Source: Simplicispira psychrophila DSM 11588 (GTDB lineage Bacteria > Pseudomonadota > Gammaproteobacteria > Burkholderiales > Burkholderiaceae_C). Taken from it: 64,000 bases of DNA. The position numbers were made by a program, and so were the translations under genes. The stretch is taken from positions 1-64,000 of the forward strand of contig NZ_JHYS01000016.1 in assembly GCF_000688255.1 (NCBI RefSeq), given 5' to 3'. Below are positions 17,100 through 25,962 of this stretch, one piece after another. A model generated the notes under the pieces. That model was not told the DNA's origin. It did not search any database and saw nothing but the letters and a program-made list of their open reading frames with translations. Each line of letters opens with the position of its first letter. The first letter of the stretch is position 1.

Positions 17100-18956
17100 T
17101 CAGGCCGGACTGGCGGCACTGGCGTCACTGGCGGCTTCATCGAGCGCGGATGAAGCCGTGCGCGATGCGGCCGTGGGTGCGAAATACAGCAGCGTCCAGC
17201 CGGTATCAGGCCGGAAATTTTGTTCGCTGGTTGCCAGCCAGAAGCTGCCGCGCGGTGACACGCCGCCGATCAGTTGCCAATCTTCACCCACCGTGCCCAG
17301 GCTGGACAACAATTGCGCGTAGTCGAAGGCTTCAGTCAGTTTGCGCGTCTGAAAGGTCCAGCCGCTGTGCAGCCACTGGTGCAGCTGCTCGAACGTGGCT
17401 GTCGGCCCCAAGGCGCTGTAGCCGCGCTGCTGCAGCGGCAACTGCTTGTTGCCGCCGCCCGCTTCCAGGTGCGAGGGCAACTGGAAGGTGCGGTGGTGGC
17501 CAAACTCGTGGCCTTCGGCCTGGCAGACCAGGGCGTTGTAGTAGTCGTTGTCGGTGGCACACAGCAGGTGGCTCAGGTGCTCGATGTCCAGCGTGTGGTG
17601 CGCGTGCTCAGACAAAATTTCGCCATAGAACACCGAGATACCGTCCATGCGGATCGGCTTGAGGCGCTGGTAGGCGCCGTCGGCCACCACCACGTCAATA
17701 TCGAGCTTGCGCAGCGCCTGTGCCAGTGCCAGCGACCAGCTCGACGCCCCGACGATCAGCAGGCCATTTTCAGTTTTGGCCGCCAGGCGCAGGCGCTGCG
17801 CCAAGCGCCCTAGCGTCAAGCCGTGCGCCAGCACCGTGACCAAAATCACCAGAAACACGATGGGCGCCAGCCGCTCGGCGTCCGGGTAGCCGGCCGCGAC
17901 CAGGGCCGGGCCAAAAATGCCTGCTGACGCCGCCGCGACGATACCGCGCGGCGCAATCCAGGCCAGCAGCAGGCGCTCTTGTGGGCGCACGGGCGCGGCG
18001 ATGGTGGCCAACCCGACCGACATCGGGCGCACCACCAGCAGCAGTACCAGCACAAACAGGCCGACGCGCCAGTCGATTTGCGCCAGCTGGGCCACGTCCA
18101 GCTGTGATGGGATGACGATGAACAGCACCGACAGCAACACCACCGTCAGGTTCTCTTGGAAGCGGCGCAGGGTCTCGCGCTCCACCAGCTGCATGTTGCC
18201 GATGACCAACCCCATCAGGGTGACGCTGAGCAACCCGGCCTCGTGCTGGATGCGGTTGCTGGCCCAGTAGCAGACCAGCACCAGCACCATCAGCATGGGC
18301 GCCTTCAGGTGCGTGGGCATGGAGCCGCGCCGGTACAGCCAGCCGGTAGCCCAGCCGCCCAGGCCACCAAACACGGCAGCCGCCGCAATCGCGCTGCCCA
18401 TGCCCAGGGCCACCTGTGCCCAGCCGCCATCGGCCAGCGTGAAATATTGGAACGTCAGCACCGCCAGCAACACACCGACCGGGTCGTTGACGATGCCTTC
18501 CCACTTCAGCAGCGCCGCCGTGTCCTTGTTCAGCCGCGCTTGGCGCAGCAGCGGCAAGATCACCGTCGGCCCGGTCACCACCAGAATGGCGCCCAGCACC
18601 CACGACACCGGCCAGCTCAGTCCCGCCACATAGTGCGCCGCCAGCCCGCCCAGCAGCCAAGCCACCGGCGGCGCCAGCAGCGTCAGACGCCGAATGCCGG
18701 GGCCGGTGCGCCGGAATTCGCCGGTTTTCAGATCCATGCCGCCTTCAAACAGAATGATGGCCACGCCCAGGCCGATCAACTCCGTCAGTTCGACCGCGGG
18801 CAGGCGCAGGTTGATGGTGCCGGTCACCGGGCCGAGCAACAAGCCGACGGCAATCAGTACCACGATGGCGGGCAGGCGAATCTGCGCCGCCAGCCACTGG
18901 CTGGCCAGACCGGCAGACAAAATCAGCAAGAGAACCGTGGCCATGTGCATGTTCAT
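17100..18956 (-). CDS. CPA1-type sodium/potassium:proton antiporter with C-terminal nucleotide-binding-like domain
   Basis: 618 residues, inner membrane. Residues 1-390 hold about 12 hydrophobic segments with the family landmarks A-I-I-L-F-E-G-G-M-D, the G-A-I-L-V-V-T-G-P-T-V-I-L-P core and G-I-V-N-D-P-V-G. The last 220 residues begin with a Rossmann-like strand L-L-I-V-G-A-S-S-W-S-L-A, a TrkA-N-like domain. The start is uncertain: M-N-M-H-M offers three ATGs and none has a clear Shine-Dalgarno; the outermost (18956) is given. The divergent acyltransferase-fusion gene begins 235 bases away. Confidence 0.87.
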   Translation of the reverse strand: MNMHMATVLLLILSAGLASQWLAAQIRLPAIVVLIAVGLLLGPVTGTINLRLPAVELTELIGLGVAIILFEGGMDLKTGEFRRTGPGIRRLTLLAPPVAWLLGGLAAHYVAGLSWPVSWVLGAILVVTGPTVILPLLRQARLNKDTAALLKWEGIVNDPVGVLLAVLTFQYFTLADGGWAQVALGMGSAIAAAAVFGGLGGWATGWLYRRGSMPTHLKAPMLMVLVLVCYWASNRIQHEAGLLSVTLMGLVIGNMQLVERETLRRFQENLTVVLLSVLFIVIPSQLDVAQLAQIDWRVGLFVLVLLLVVRPMSVGLATIAAPVRPQERLLLAWIAPRGIVAAASAGIFGPALVAAGYPDAERLAPIVFLVILVTVLAHGLTLGRLAQRLRLAAKTENGLLIVGASSWSLALAQALRKLDIDVVVADGAYQRLKPIRMDGISVFYGEILSEHAHHTLDIEHLSHLLCATDNDYYNALVCQAEGHEFGHHRTFQLPSHLEAGGGNKQLPLQQRGYSALGPTATFEQLHQWLHSGWTFQTRKLTEAFDYAQLLSSLGTVGEDWQLIGGVSPRGSFWLATSEQNFRPDTGWTLLYFAPTAASRTASSALDEAASDASAASPA

Positions 18957-19191
18957 GTACGGGCTTTCATAGAGGCAGGGAGGAGCATTTTGCCCGTGGA
19001 TGCTGCCCGCCAACGTAGGCGGGTAGCGCCAGAAGATACCGGCAGGCCGGCATGGCGCGCCTGCCCTGCAAAGCCGCTGCACACATCCTCCGCCGGCCTG
19101 ATAGTCACGTTCCGACACACCTACCGCGCTGCACAATGGCAGACGGCCATTTCCAGCCCGACAGCTGCCCCGAACCCGACAGGAAAAATGC

Positions 19192-21105
19192 ATGCACGCA
19201 GACGCCCCCACCCAACACCCGAACCAGTTTGCCCTGCTGCGCCAGCGCCGTTTTGCGCCGTTTTTCTGGACGCAGTTCTCCGGCGCGGCGAATGACAACC
19301 TGTTCAAATTCGCCTTCACGGTGATGGTGACCTACCAGCTGAGCGTGGCCTGGCTGCAGCCGGCGATGGCCGGACTGGTGATTGGCGCACTGTTCATCCT
19401 GCCGTTTCTGCTGTTCTCGGCCACGGCCGGGCAGCTGACCGACAAATACGACAAGACGCGCATGATCCGCTTCGTCAAGAACCTGGAGGTCGCCATCATG
19501 CTGGTGGCGGCGGCAGGGTTTGTCGCTGGCAACGTGCCGGTGCTGCTGCTGTGCACCTTTCTGATGGGCGTGCACTCCACGCTGTTTGGCCCGGTGAAAT
19601 TTGCCTATCTGCCGCAGGTGCTCAGCGAGCGTGAACTGACGGGCGGCAACGGCATGGTCGAGATGGGCACCTTTGTGGCCATCCTGCTGGGCAACGTCGC
19701 CGGCGGTTTGCTGGTGGCCCTGCCGGGGATTGGCCACAGCACGGTGGCGCTGGCCTGCGTGCTGCTGGCGCTGGTCGGGCGGGGGGTGGCGCAGTGGATC
19801 CCCAGCGCACCAGCCACCGATCCGGGTCTGCGCATCAACTGGAATCCAGTCACCGAAACTTGGCGCAATCTGCAGTTGGCGCGCCGTCATCCGGTGGTGT
19901 TCCGTTCGCTGCTCGGCATCAGCTGGATGTGGTTTTTTGGCGCAGTGTTCTTGAGCCAGTTCCCGAGCTTTGCCAAGGAGATTTTGCACGGCAACGAGCA
20001 GGTGGCGTCGCTGTTGCTGGTGGTGTTTTCCATCGGTATTGGCACCGGCTCGCTGCTGTGCGAGGTGCTCAGTCGCCGCCATGTCGAGATCGGGCTGGTA
20101 CCGCTGGGGGCGATTGGCATGAGCGTATTTGCCATCGACCTGTACTTTGCTGCACGCGGTCTGCCGGCGTCGGACATCATGGGGTTGGCTGCGTTTGTGT
20201 CGCAGGGCGCGCACTGGCGCGTCATGGCGGATCTGGCGCTGCTGAGCCTGTTTGCGGGCCTGTACAGCGTGCCGATGTACGCGCTGATCCAACTGCGCAG
20301 CGCGCCCACGCACCGCGCGCGCATCATCGCCGCCAACAACATCTTGAACGCCCTGTTCATGATCGCCAGCGCGCTGATGACTGGGGCCTTGCTGTCGGCC
20401 GGCTTCACCGTGCCACAGGTGTTTTTGTTCACCGGCCTGGCCAACGCCGTGGTGGCCGGCTACATCTTCTTGTTGGTACCCGAATATTTGCTGCGCTTTG
20501 TCGCCTGGGTGGCGTCGCGCTTCATCTACCGTTTTCGCGTGCGCGGTGATGCGCACTTGCCCACCAGCGGCGCGGCGGTGCTGGCCTGCAACCATGTGAG
20601 CTTTATCGATGCGGTGTTGCTGATGGCCGCCAGCCCACGGCCGATTTATTTCATGATGGATCACCGCATTTTTCAGGTGCCGGTGCTGGGCTGGCTGTTC
20701 CGCTTGGCCAAGGCGATTCCGATCGCGCCGCAAAAGGAAGACCCGCAGGTGTATGCCGCCGCCTTCGAGCGCGCCGCACAGGTGCTGCAAGGCGGCGACC
20801 TGCTGGCCCTCTTCCCCGAGGGCGGCATCACGCGCGACGGTCAGTTGCAGCCTTTCAAGGGCGGTATCGTGAAGATACTGGAACGGGCACAGGCCGACGG
20901 ACTCGACGTGCCGGTGATCCCGATGGCGCTGACCAACCTGTGGGGCTCGTATTTCAGCCGCATCGAGCAAGGCGGCGCGATGGTGCGGCCATTTCGGCGT
21001 GGCTGGTTGAACCGCGTCGGGTTGAACGTCGGCGCACCGCTGTCCGGCCAGGGCTTGGAGCCCGAGCAGCTGCGCACGCGCGTGGCGCAGTTACTGGCAA
21101 CCTAA
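19192..21105 (+). CDS. LplT-like MFS transporter fused to PlsC-type acyltransferase
   Basis: 637 residues. Residues 15-430 are an MFS domain (starting F-F-W-T-Q-F-S-G-A-A-N-D-N-L-F-K) like lysophospholipid transporter LplT. Residues 450-637 are an acyltransferase with N-H-x4-D (His468, Asp473) and F-P-E-G (541-544). In E. coli the LplT and Aas functions are separate genes and Aas also carries an acyl-ACP ligase. Here transporter and acyltransferase are one chain and the ligase is missing. The likely job is import and re-acylation of lysophospholipids. AGGAAAA precedes the ATG. Confidence 0.9.
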   Translation: MHADAPTQHPNQFALLRQRRFAPFFWTQFSGAANDNLFKFAFTVMVTYQLSVAWLQPAMAGLVIGALFILPFLLFSATAGQLTDKYDKTRMIRFVKNLEVAIMLVAAAGFVAGNVPVLLLCTFLMGVHSTLFGPVKFAYLPQVLSERELTGGNGMVEMGTFVAILLGNVAGGLLVALPGIGHSTVALACVLLALVGRGVAQWIPSAPATDPGLRINWNPVTETWRNLQLARRHPVVFRSLLGISWMWFFGAVFLSQFPSFAKEILHGNEQVASLLLVVFSIGIGTGSLLCEVLSRRHVEIGLVPLGAIGMSVFAIDLYFAARGLPASDIMGLAAFVSQGAHWRVMADLALLSLFAGLYSVPMYALIQLRSAPTHRARIIAANNILNALFMIASALMTGALLSAGFTVPQVFLFTGLANAVVAGYIFLLVPEYLLRFVAWVASRFIYRFRVRGDAHLPTSGAAVLACNHVSFIDAVLLMAASPRPIYFMMDHRIFQVPVLGWLFRLAKAIPIAPQKEDPQVYAAAFERAAQVLQGGDLLALFPEGGITRDGQLQPFKGGIVKILERAQADGLDVPVIPMALTNLWGSYFSRIEQGGAMVRPFRRGWLNRVGLNVGAPLSGQGLEPEQLRTRVAQLLAT

Positions 21106-21263
21106 AGCAAGTCCTCGCCGTTAAAAAGCATCAAAATTTCTGTGCCCCCTGGGCCTGCTTTGATCTTGCCGCGTGATGCGCAAAAAATGCCAAAGCGCTG
21201 TAGTTCAGCCGCCGATGCGCTCCATAGAATGCCAAGAAGTTCCCGCCAAGGGAGGAAATCACC

Positions 21264-22484
21264 ATGACAAACACCCATGCCATCGCGCCACCCGTGCCGG
21301 CCCCTGCTCCTGCCGGGTTTCAGCTGACACCGCCCGAGGTGGTGCAGCCCGTCAGCAATGACTTCGCCAAAACGGCGATTCCTTTGCCGCAAGAGCTGGC
21401 GCAGGCGGTAGAAGAGCAGGTGGACAAATTCGTTGCAGGCTTGTTGACGGAAGACGTCCAAAGCGAAGGCTTTCGCGCCAAGCTGGACAGCGCGTTTGCC
21501 TTGGGGCGCGCAGAGGTGTCGATTGCCGCCAGCCTGATGCAAGGCCGACTGATGGAGCGCAACTTTGTCGGCACCGAGGACAGCTCGGCCTTCAAGGCGA
21601 TACAGGAGATGCGCCGCCAGCTGGACGACCTCAACCCCGGCAAGCAAGGTGATTTGTTTCAGCCGCAAAAGCTGCTGGGCTTTATCCCGTTTGGCAATCG
21701 CCTGCAAAACTACTTTCGCAAGTTTCAAGGCGCGAGCGAGCAGTTGAATAACAGCATAGAGCAGCTGTATGGCGCGCGCGACGACATTCAGCGCGATGTG
21801 GTGGACATTGAAGCCACGCGCGGCAAGCTGTGGGAGGCGATGCAAAAACTGGCCGGGGCGATGCGCTTTGCCGAATTGCTCGATACCAAACTGTTGGCCC
21901 AAGTCGAGGCGCTGCGCGCCACCGATGCTTTGCGGGCAAAAGCATTGGAGCAAGAGGTGCTGTTTTATGCCCGACAAAACCTGCAAGACATGCTGACCCA
22001 GCAGGCGGTCTGCACCAACGGCTACTTGGCGCTGGATGTGCTGAAGAAAACCGGGCGCGAAATGATGAATGGCTGCTCGCGCGTCGCCACCACCGGCATG
22101 AGCGCGCTGGCCGTGGCGCAAACCGTGGCGCGCGCCACCGGCAACCAAATCAAGGTGATGGAGATGCTGTCAGGCGTCAACGCCACCATCGAAGGCTTGC
22201 TTGCCGAGAGCGGTCGCCAGCTCAATACCCATGTCGAAAAGACAACGCAGTTTGCGCAAAACCCGATGGTCGGCATCGAAAAGCTCCAGGAGATGTTTGA
22301 CCAGACCTTTCAGGCGATGGACGCGATGGACAATTTCCGCTCACAAGCCATCGTGGTGATGGGGCAGAACAACGCCATGATTTCTGCCGAGCTGCAACGC
22401 GCCGAGCAGTACATCGACAAGGTGCGCCAGCAGCAGGCCCGCCAAGCCACCAGCACGCAGTTGAGCGGGCCGGTGAAGCTCTGA
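21264..22484 (+). CDS. TelA-family toxic anion resistance protein
   Basis: 406 residues, soluble and largely helical, with a good GGAGGAAATCACC site. The family signature runs from G-D-L-F-Q-P-Q-K-L-L-G-F-I-P-F-G-N-R-L through the helical blocks ending M-D-N-F-R-S-Q-A. TelA/KlaA proteins were linked to tellurite resistance and colicin/phage inhibition; the mechanism is unknown and many members have no such phenotype. It is followed by a YiaA/YiaB gene 27 bases on, and a convergent two-TM protein gene, which may form a functional set. Confidence 0.88.
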   Translation: MTNTHAIAPPVPAPAPAGFQLTPPEVVQPVSNDFAKTAIPLPQELAQAVEEQVDKFVAGLLTEDVQSEGFRAKLDSAFALGRAEVSIAASLMQGRLMERNFVGTEDSSAFKAIQEMRRQLDDLNPGKQGDLFQPQKLLGFIPFGNRLQNYFRKFQGASEQLNNSIEQLYGARDDIQRDVVDIEATRGKLWEAMQKLAGAMRFAELLDTKLLAQVEALRATDALRAKALEQEVLFYARQNLQDMLTQQAVCTNGYLALDVLKKTGREMMNGCSRVATTGMSALAVAQTVARATGNQIKVMEMLSGVNATIEGLLAESGRQLNTHVEKTTQFAQNPMVGIEKLQEMFDQTFQAMDAMDNFRSQAIVVMGQNNAMISAELQRAEQYIDKVRQQQARQATSTQLSGPVKL

Positions 22485-22511
22485 TTTCATTGTTTTTAAG
22501 GAGTAATTCTC

Positions 22512-22973
22512 ATGGCCACTGGTCGTTACATCGTTCAGCGCGATACCGCTGCTTGGCGCCTGCAAGTTCGCCTGTCGTTTATTTTGGCCATCGTCTGTGC
22601 GGGGGTCGGCGTGCTGAATATGCCCGGACAAGATTTGGACCGGGCCTTTTTGGCCATCGGTATGTTTTTCTGTCTGTTTGCCAGCTTTAGCGTGGCCAAA
22701 ACCCAGCGCGACAACCGCGATGGGCAGGTCGATACCTCGATGTGGGTGATTGCGGTGTGGATTGCCTTTGCCGCCGCTGTGTTGTTGACCGGCTGGGGCT
22801 TGTGGCGCATGAATATCGAGCAGTGGCAAAAATATTACATGCTGGTCAGCTGGCTGTTCATGGTCAGCAGCACCTTCACTTTGGCCAAGACGATTCGCGA
22901 CGCGCAAGAGGCGGATTTGCTGGAGCAGCGCTCGGCGCGCGCGCGCAGTGCTGCAGAAGGCGATGCGGCCTGA
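22512..22973 (+). CDS. YiaA/YiaB family inner-membrane protein
   Basis: 153 residues with four predicted membrane segments in two similar hairpins (around 20-40, 45-62, 78-98, 107-125). The YiaAB two-helix domain has F-S-V-A-K-T-Q-R-D-N-R-D-G-Q in the first half and T-L-A-K-T-I-R-D-A-Q-E in the second; this duplicated A-K-T-x-R-D is the family hallmark. Function unknown. An AAGGAG site precedes the ATG. It is probably cotranscribed with the TelA gene. Confidence 0.85.
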   Translation: MATGRYIVQRDTAAWRLQVRLSFILAIVCAGVGVLNMPGQDLDRAFLAIGMFFCLFASFSVAKTQRDNRDGQVDTSMWVIAVWIAFAAAVLLTGWGLWRMNIEQWQKYYMLVSWLFMVSSTFTLAKTIRDAQEADLLEQRSARARSAAEGDAA

Positions 22974-22985
22974 GCCGACGCTGAT

Positions 22986-23819
22986 TTAGTGCGGTAAGCG
23001 CGATTTCTTGGAGTCCAAAAATCGCTGCTGACTTGCCAATGGCTCGGCCGCACTGCGGCTGAGTTTGATTTCCCGCAGCCGTATTTCTTCCAGCAACAAA
23101 TCAAGCTGCTGGCGCAAGGCGACTTGCGCGCAGGGCTGGTCGCTGAGTAACTGCTGGCCGCGCTGCGCCACCGGCACGCGCAGGTAAGCCGCGACGCTGT
23201 CGGGCACGTAGCGGCGCAAGCATTCGCGCAGGTACAGCCGGTCGTCCAGGGTGAAATGCTCGTCCTGCACCACCGTCTGCTGGCCGATGCGCTGTAACGC
23301 CTCTTTGATGGCCAGCAGGCGCACAGCATTTGCTTCATCCAACTCCGCAGCGGCTTTTTCTAGTGCAGTGTCAAAGGCGGCCAGCGAGGCGGGGTCAAAC
23401 AACCGCGCCGGCATGGCGCCTGCCCCTAATCTGCTGGCGGCGCTGGCCTTGTCGTGGAGGATTTTCCAGCCGACTGCGCTGCCCGCGGCAATGGCGATGC
23501 CGACCACCACCAGCAGCATCAGCGATTGAATCGCCCCCAGCAAGGCCACAATGCCGCCGCAAGCCGCCAGCACGCCCAAAGCGATCTGTGCGCCCGACGC
23601 CGGTTTTTGTGCTGACACCCGCGACGACGAGAGGTGATCCACCAGCGAAACGCCAAACCGGTTACGGGTGTGTATGCGCTCGATGCGCTCTTGCAACGCT
23701 GCGTGCGGCTCTCGCTGATCTCGCTCCTGCCGTGCGCTGTGCTGTTGCTTCAGCGCAGTGCGGCGGTTGACAGGGCCGTCGCCCGAGATCAGGCGACTGT
23801 CTTCTTCTGGCGGGTGCAT
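22986..23819 (-). CDS. Hypothetical protein with two central membrane segments
   Basis: 277 residues. A charged N-terminal 75 residues precede two adjacent hydrophobic stretches (about 80-97 and 98-117: A-L-G-V-L-A-A-C-G-G and L-L-V-V-V-G-I-A-I-A-A). A helical C-terminal domain of about 150 residues follows, rich in Arg, Glu and Leu. No motif recognised. It converges on the YiaA gene with a 12-base gap. By position it could play the role that XpaC-like partners play beside telA elsewhere, but I see no clear sequence match. Confidence 0.65.
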   Translation of the reverse strand: MHPPEEDSRLISGDGPVNRRTALKQQHSARQERDQREPHAALQERIERIHTRNRFGVSLVDHLSSSRVSAQKPASGAQIALGVLAACGGIVALLGAIQSLMLLVVVGIAIAAGSAVGWKILHDKASAASRLGAGAMPARLFDPASLAAFDTALEKAAAELDEANAVRLLAIKEALQRIGQQTVVQDEHFTLDDRLYLRECLRRYVPDSVAAYLRVPVAQRGQQLLSDQPCAQVALRQQLDLLLEEIRLREIKLSRSAAEPLASQQRFLDSKKSRLPH

Positions 23820-23827
23820 TGTGATGA

Positions 23828-23886
23828 TTTTTAGGTCAAATCAGCCTCTAGCCCTTTATATATCTGCGCTATCAGCTATTTATTTA
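23828..23886 (+). repeat. Interspersed intergenic repeat, copy F
   Basis: Lies just outside the start of the two-TM protein gene and 3' of recD. 35 consecutive bases are identical to copy B, and its right half matches copy E, linking the subtypes. Confidence 0.8.
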
Positions 23887-23904
23887 GGAGTAAATAGAGC
23901 TTTT

Positions 23905-25962
23905 TTAGCCCAACAAATCCTGCAAGCCACTGGCACGCTGCGTACGCTGCTGCACGGCCGTGGCCAACAAACCCGGTTGCGCTGCCACCAAAGTAAACGC
24001 TTTGCGCGCGCGGGTGATGCCGGTGTAGACCAGTTCGCGGCTGAGTACCGGGCCGGCGTGGGCGGGCAGCACCAGCACGGTGTGTTCAAACTCGGAGCCT
24101 TGGCTTTTGTGCACCGTCATGGCAAACGCAGTTTCGACATGCGCCAGCCGCCCGACGCCGACCGAGCGCAGTTGCGGGCCGTCGGCAAAGTAAACGCGCA
24201 GGCGCTGGGTGGCGTCCGCTCCGGTCGCATCGGGAGCCACGGCAGCTGGCAGGGTGATACCAATGTCGCCGTTAAACACCCCCAGCGCCGGATCGTTGCG
24301 CGTGACCATCACCGGGCGGCCGACGTACCACTCACCGCGCACGCTCAAACGTTTGTCGCGCTGCAACGCGGCTTGCACCGCTTGGTTCAGGCCGGCAGCG
24401 CCCCAATCGCCTTCGCGCACGGCGCACAGCAGGCGAAAGCGGTCAAAGGCAGTCAGCACGCGGTGTACCCATTGCGTATGTGCGACTGCATCACCTGCCG
24501 CCGGGCGGTCACTCATGCAGTCAAGGTAAGCGCTGTAGCCACCGGGAGCACCGGCGCGGCCTTGCAGCGCCAGCCGCACTACCGCCACCGGATGGACACC
24601 TTCATAACAAGCCAGCGCGCCGCTGCTGTCGTCGGCCAAGCGTTGCTGGGCGGCTTGTGCGTTGCCGTCGTTGACCACCAGCGCCAGCTCGCCAATCGGA
24701 CCACTAAAACGCCGACTTTCGCGCAGCATCACCGTGTGTTGTGCCAACGGCGGCGTGGTGCCGGTGCTTTGCAGATAGTTCTTGGGAATAGTCTCGCCGG
24801 TGGCGGCCAGCGCGTAAGCGGCGGTGCTGGCGCTGTAGCGGCCAGCTTGCGCGTCGCGGCACAAATCACCGAGCACTGCGCCAGCTTCGACCGAGGCCAG
24901 CTGGTCTTTGTCGCCCAGCAGCACCACCCGCGCCGTCGCGGGCAGCGCAGCCAGCAGCGCGGCCATCATTTCTAAATGCACCATCGAGGCTTCATCGACG
25001 ATGAGCACGTCAATGTCCAGCGGCTGACCCGCGTGGTAGCGAAACTGGCGCGTGTCCGGGCGTGCGCCCAGCAGCGAGTGCAGCGTGCGCGCCGCGCCCA
25101 TGCGCTGGGTCAGCGCGTCCAAATCGAGACTGCTGCCGACGCGGGTGCGCAGCTCACCCAGCGCGGTGTCGATGGATTGCTTGAGCCGTGCTGCCGCTTT
25201 GCCGGTGGGCGCGGCGAGGGCAATGCGCAGGCGCTCGGGTTGGACATCGACGGCGAACAGCAGCGCCAGCAGACGCGCGGCGGTGTAGGTTTTGCCAGTG
25301 CCGGGGCCGCCGGTGATGACAGAAAAGCGTCCGCGCAGGGCCAGCGCACAGGCCAGCTTTTGCCAGTCAGGCGCGGCAGATGTAACGGATGCCGTAGACG
25401 CATCGGAGGTAAACAAGCGATCCAGCCACGGGCGCACCTTGCTGGCATCGACCGGTACGGGTGTGGCAGTGCGCGCCACAATCTGCTGCGCTACGGCGCA
25501 TTCGTAGCCCCAGTAGCGGCGCAGGTACAGCCGGGGCGCCTCGGCACTACCGCGCAGCACCAAGGGCTGGTCAGCTGGTTCGTTGCCTTCGTCGCCATCG
25601 ACCACGCCGCTGGCCAGCAGCGCGGCGTGCCAGTGCGCCAGCTTGCGCGGCAAGCGTGACAACAGCGCGTCGAGTTCCTCCAGCGCCTTGGCCGGCCAAC
25701 CCAGCACGGCGCTGGGTTGCGCCAGCAGCGGCGCCAGCAGCAGGCAACTGTGACCGCGCCCTTCCATATGGGCCAGCAGGGCAGTGGCGACCATTACGAC
25801 GGGCGCAGCGTGTGGGTCCAGCTCGGCCATGAAGGCGGCCAGTGCGCTGTCGAGCCGGCGCAACCAGCCGGCCTCGCTCCACGCGCGCAGGATGTCCAAG
25901 GTGTCCTCGGGGCTGATGGGGCCGGTAGTGGGCATGGCGAAATCTTTCAGGGCGGTATTCAT
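23905..25962 (-). CDS. recD: Exodeoxyribonuclease V subunit alpha, RecD helicase
   Basis: 685 residues. SF1B helicase with Walker A GGPGTGKT (218-225), V-D-E-A-S-M Walker B, G-D-K-D-Q-L-A-S-V-E motif III, and the C-terminal T-V-H-K-S-Q-G-S-E-F motif V plus Y-T-G-I-T-R-A-R-K motif VI. RecD is the 5'-3' motor of RecBCD. Its ATG overlaps the recB stop (ATGA), so it is the last gene of recC-recB-recD. Some insertions around 390-430 make it longer than E. coli RecD (608). Confidence 0.95.
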   Translation of the reverse strand: MNTALKDFAMPTTGPISPEDTLDILRAWSEAGWLRRLDSALAAFMAELDPHAAPVVMVATALLAHMEGRGHSCLLLAPLLAQPSAVLGWPAKALEELDALLSRLPRKLAHWHAALLASGVVDGDEGNEPADQPLVLRGSAEAPRLYLRRYWGYECAVAQQIVARTATPVPVDASKVRPWLDRLFTSDASTASVTSAAPDWQKLACALALRGRFSVITGGPGTGKTYTAARLLALLFAVDVQPERLRIALAAPTGKAAARLKQSIDTALGELRTRVGSSLDLDALTQRMGAARTLHSLLGARPDTRQFRYHAGQPLDIDVLIVDEASMVHLEMMAALLAALPATARVVLLGDKDQLASVEAGAVLGDLCRDAQAGRYSASTAAYALAATGETIPKNYLQSTGTTPPLAQHTVMLRESRRFSGPIGELALVVNDGNAQAAQQRLADDSSGALACYEGVHPVAVVRLALQGRAGAPGGYSAYLDCMSDRPAAGDAVAHTQWVHRVLTAFDRFRLLCAVREGDWGAAGLNQAVQAALQRDKRLSVRGEWYVGRPVMVTRNDPALGVFNGDIGITLPAAVAPDATGADATQRLRVYFADGPQLRSVGVGRLAHVETAFAMTVHKSQGSEFEHTVLVLPAHAGPVLSRELVYTGITRARKAFTLVAAQPGLLATAVQQRTQRASGLQDLLG

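Noticed and set aside
19006-19023. CCCGCC-N6-GGCGGG hairpin in the antiporter/acyltransferase divergent gap
   Set aside because: A 6-bp GC stem is expected by chance at this composition; no regulatory pattern around it.
18156-19295. 379-codon plus-strand frame over the antiporter gene
   Set aside because: Gln/His/Arg-rich low-complexity translation typical of the wrong strand of a membrane protein gene.
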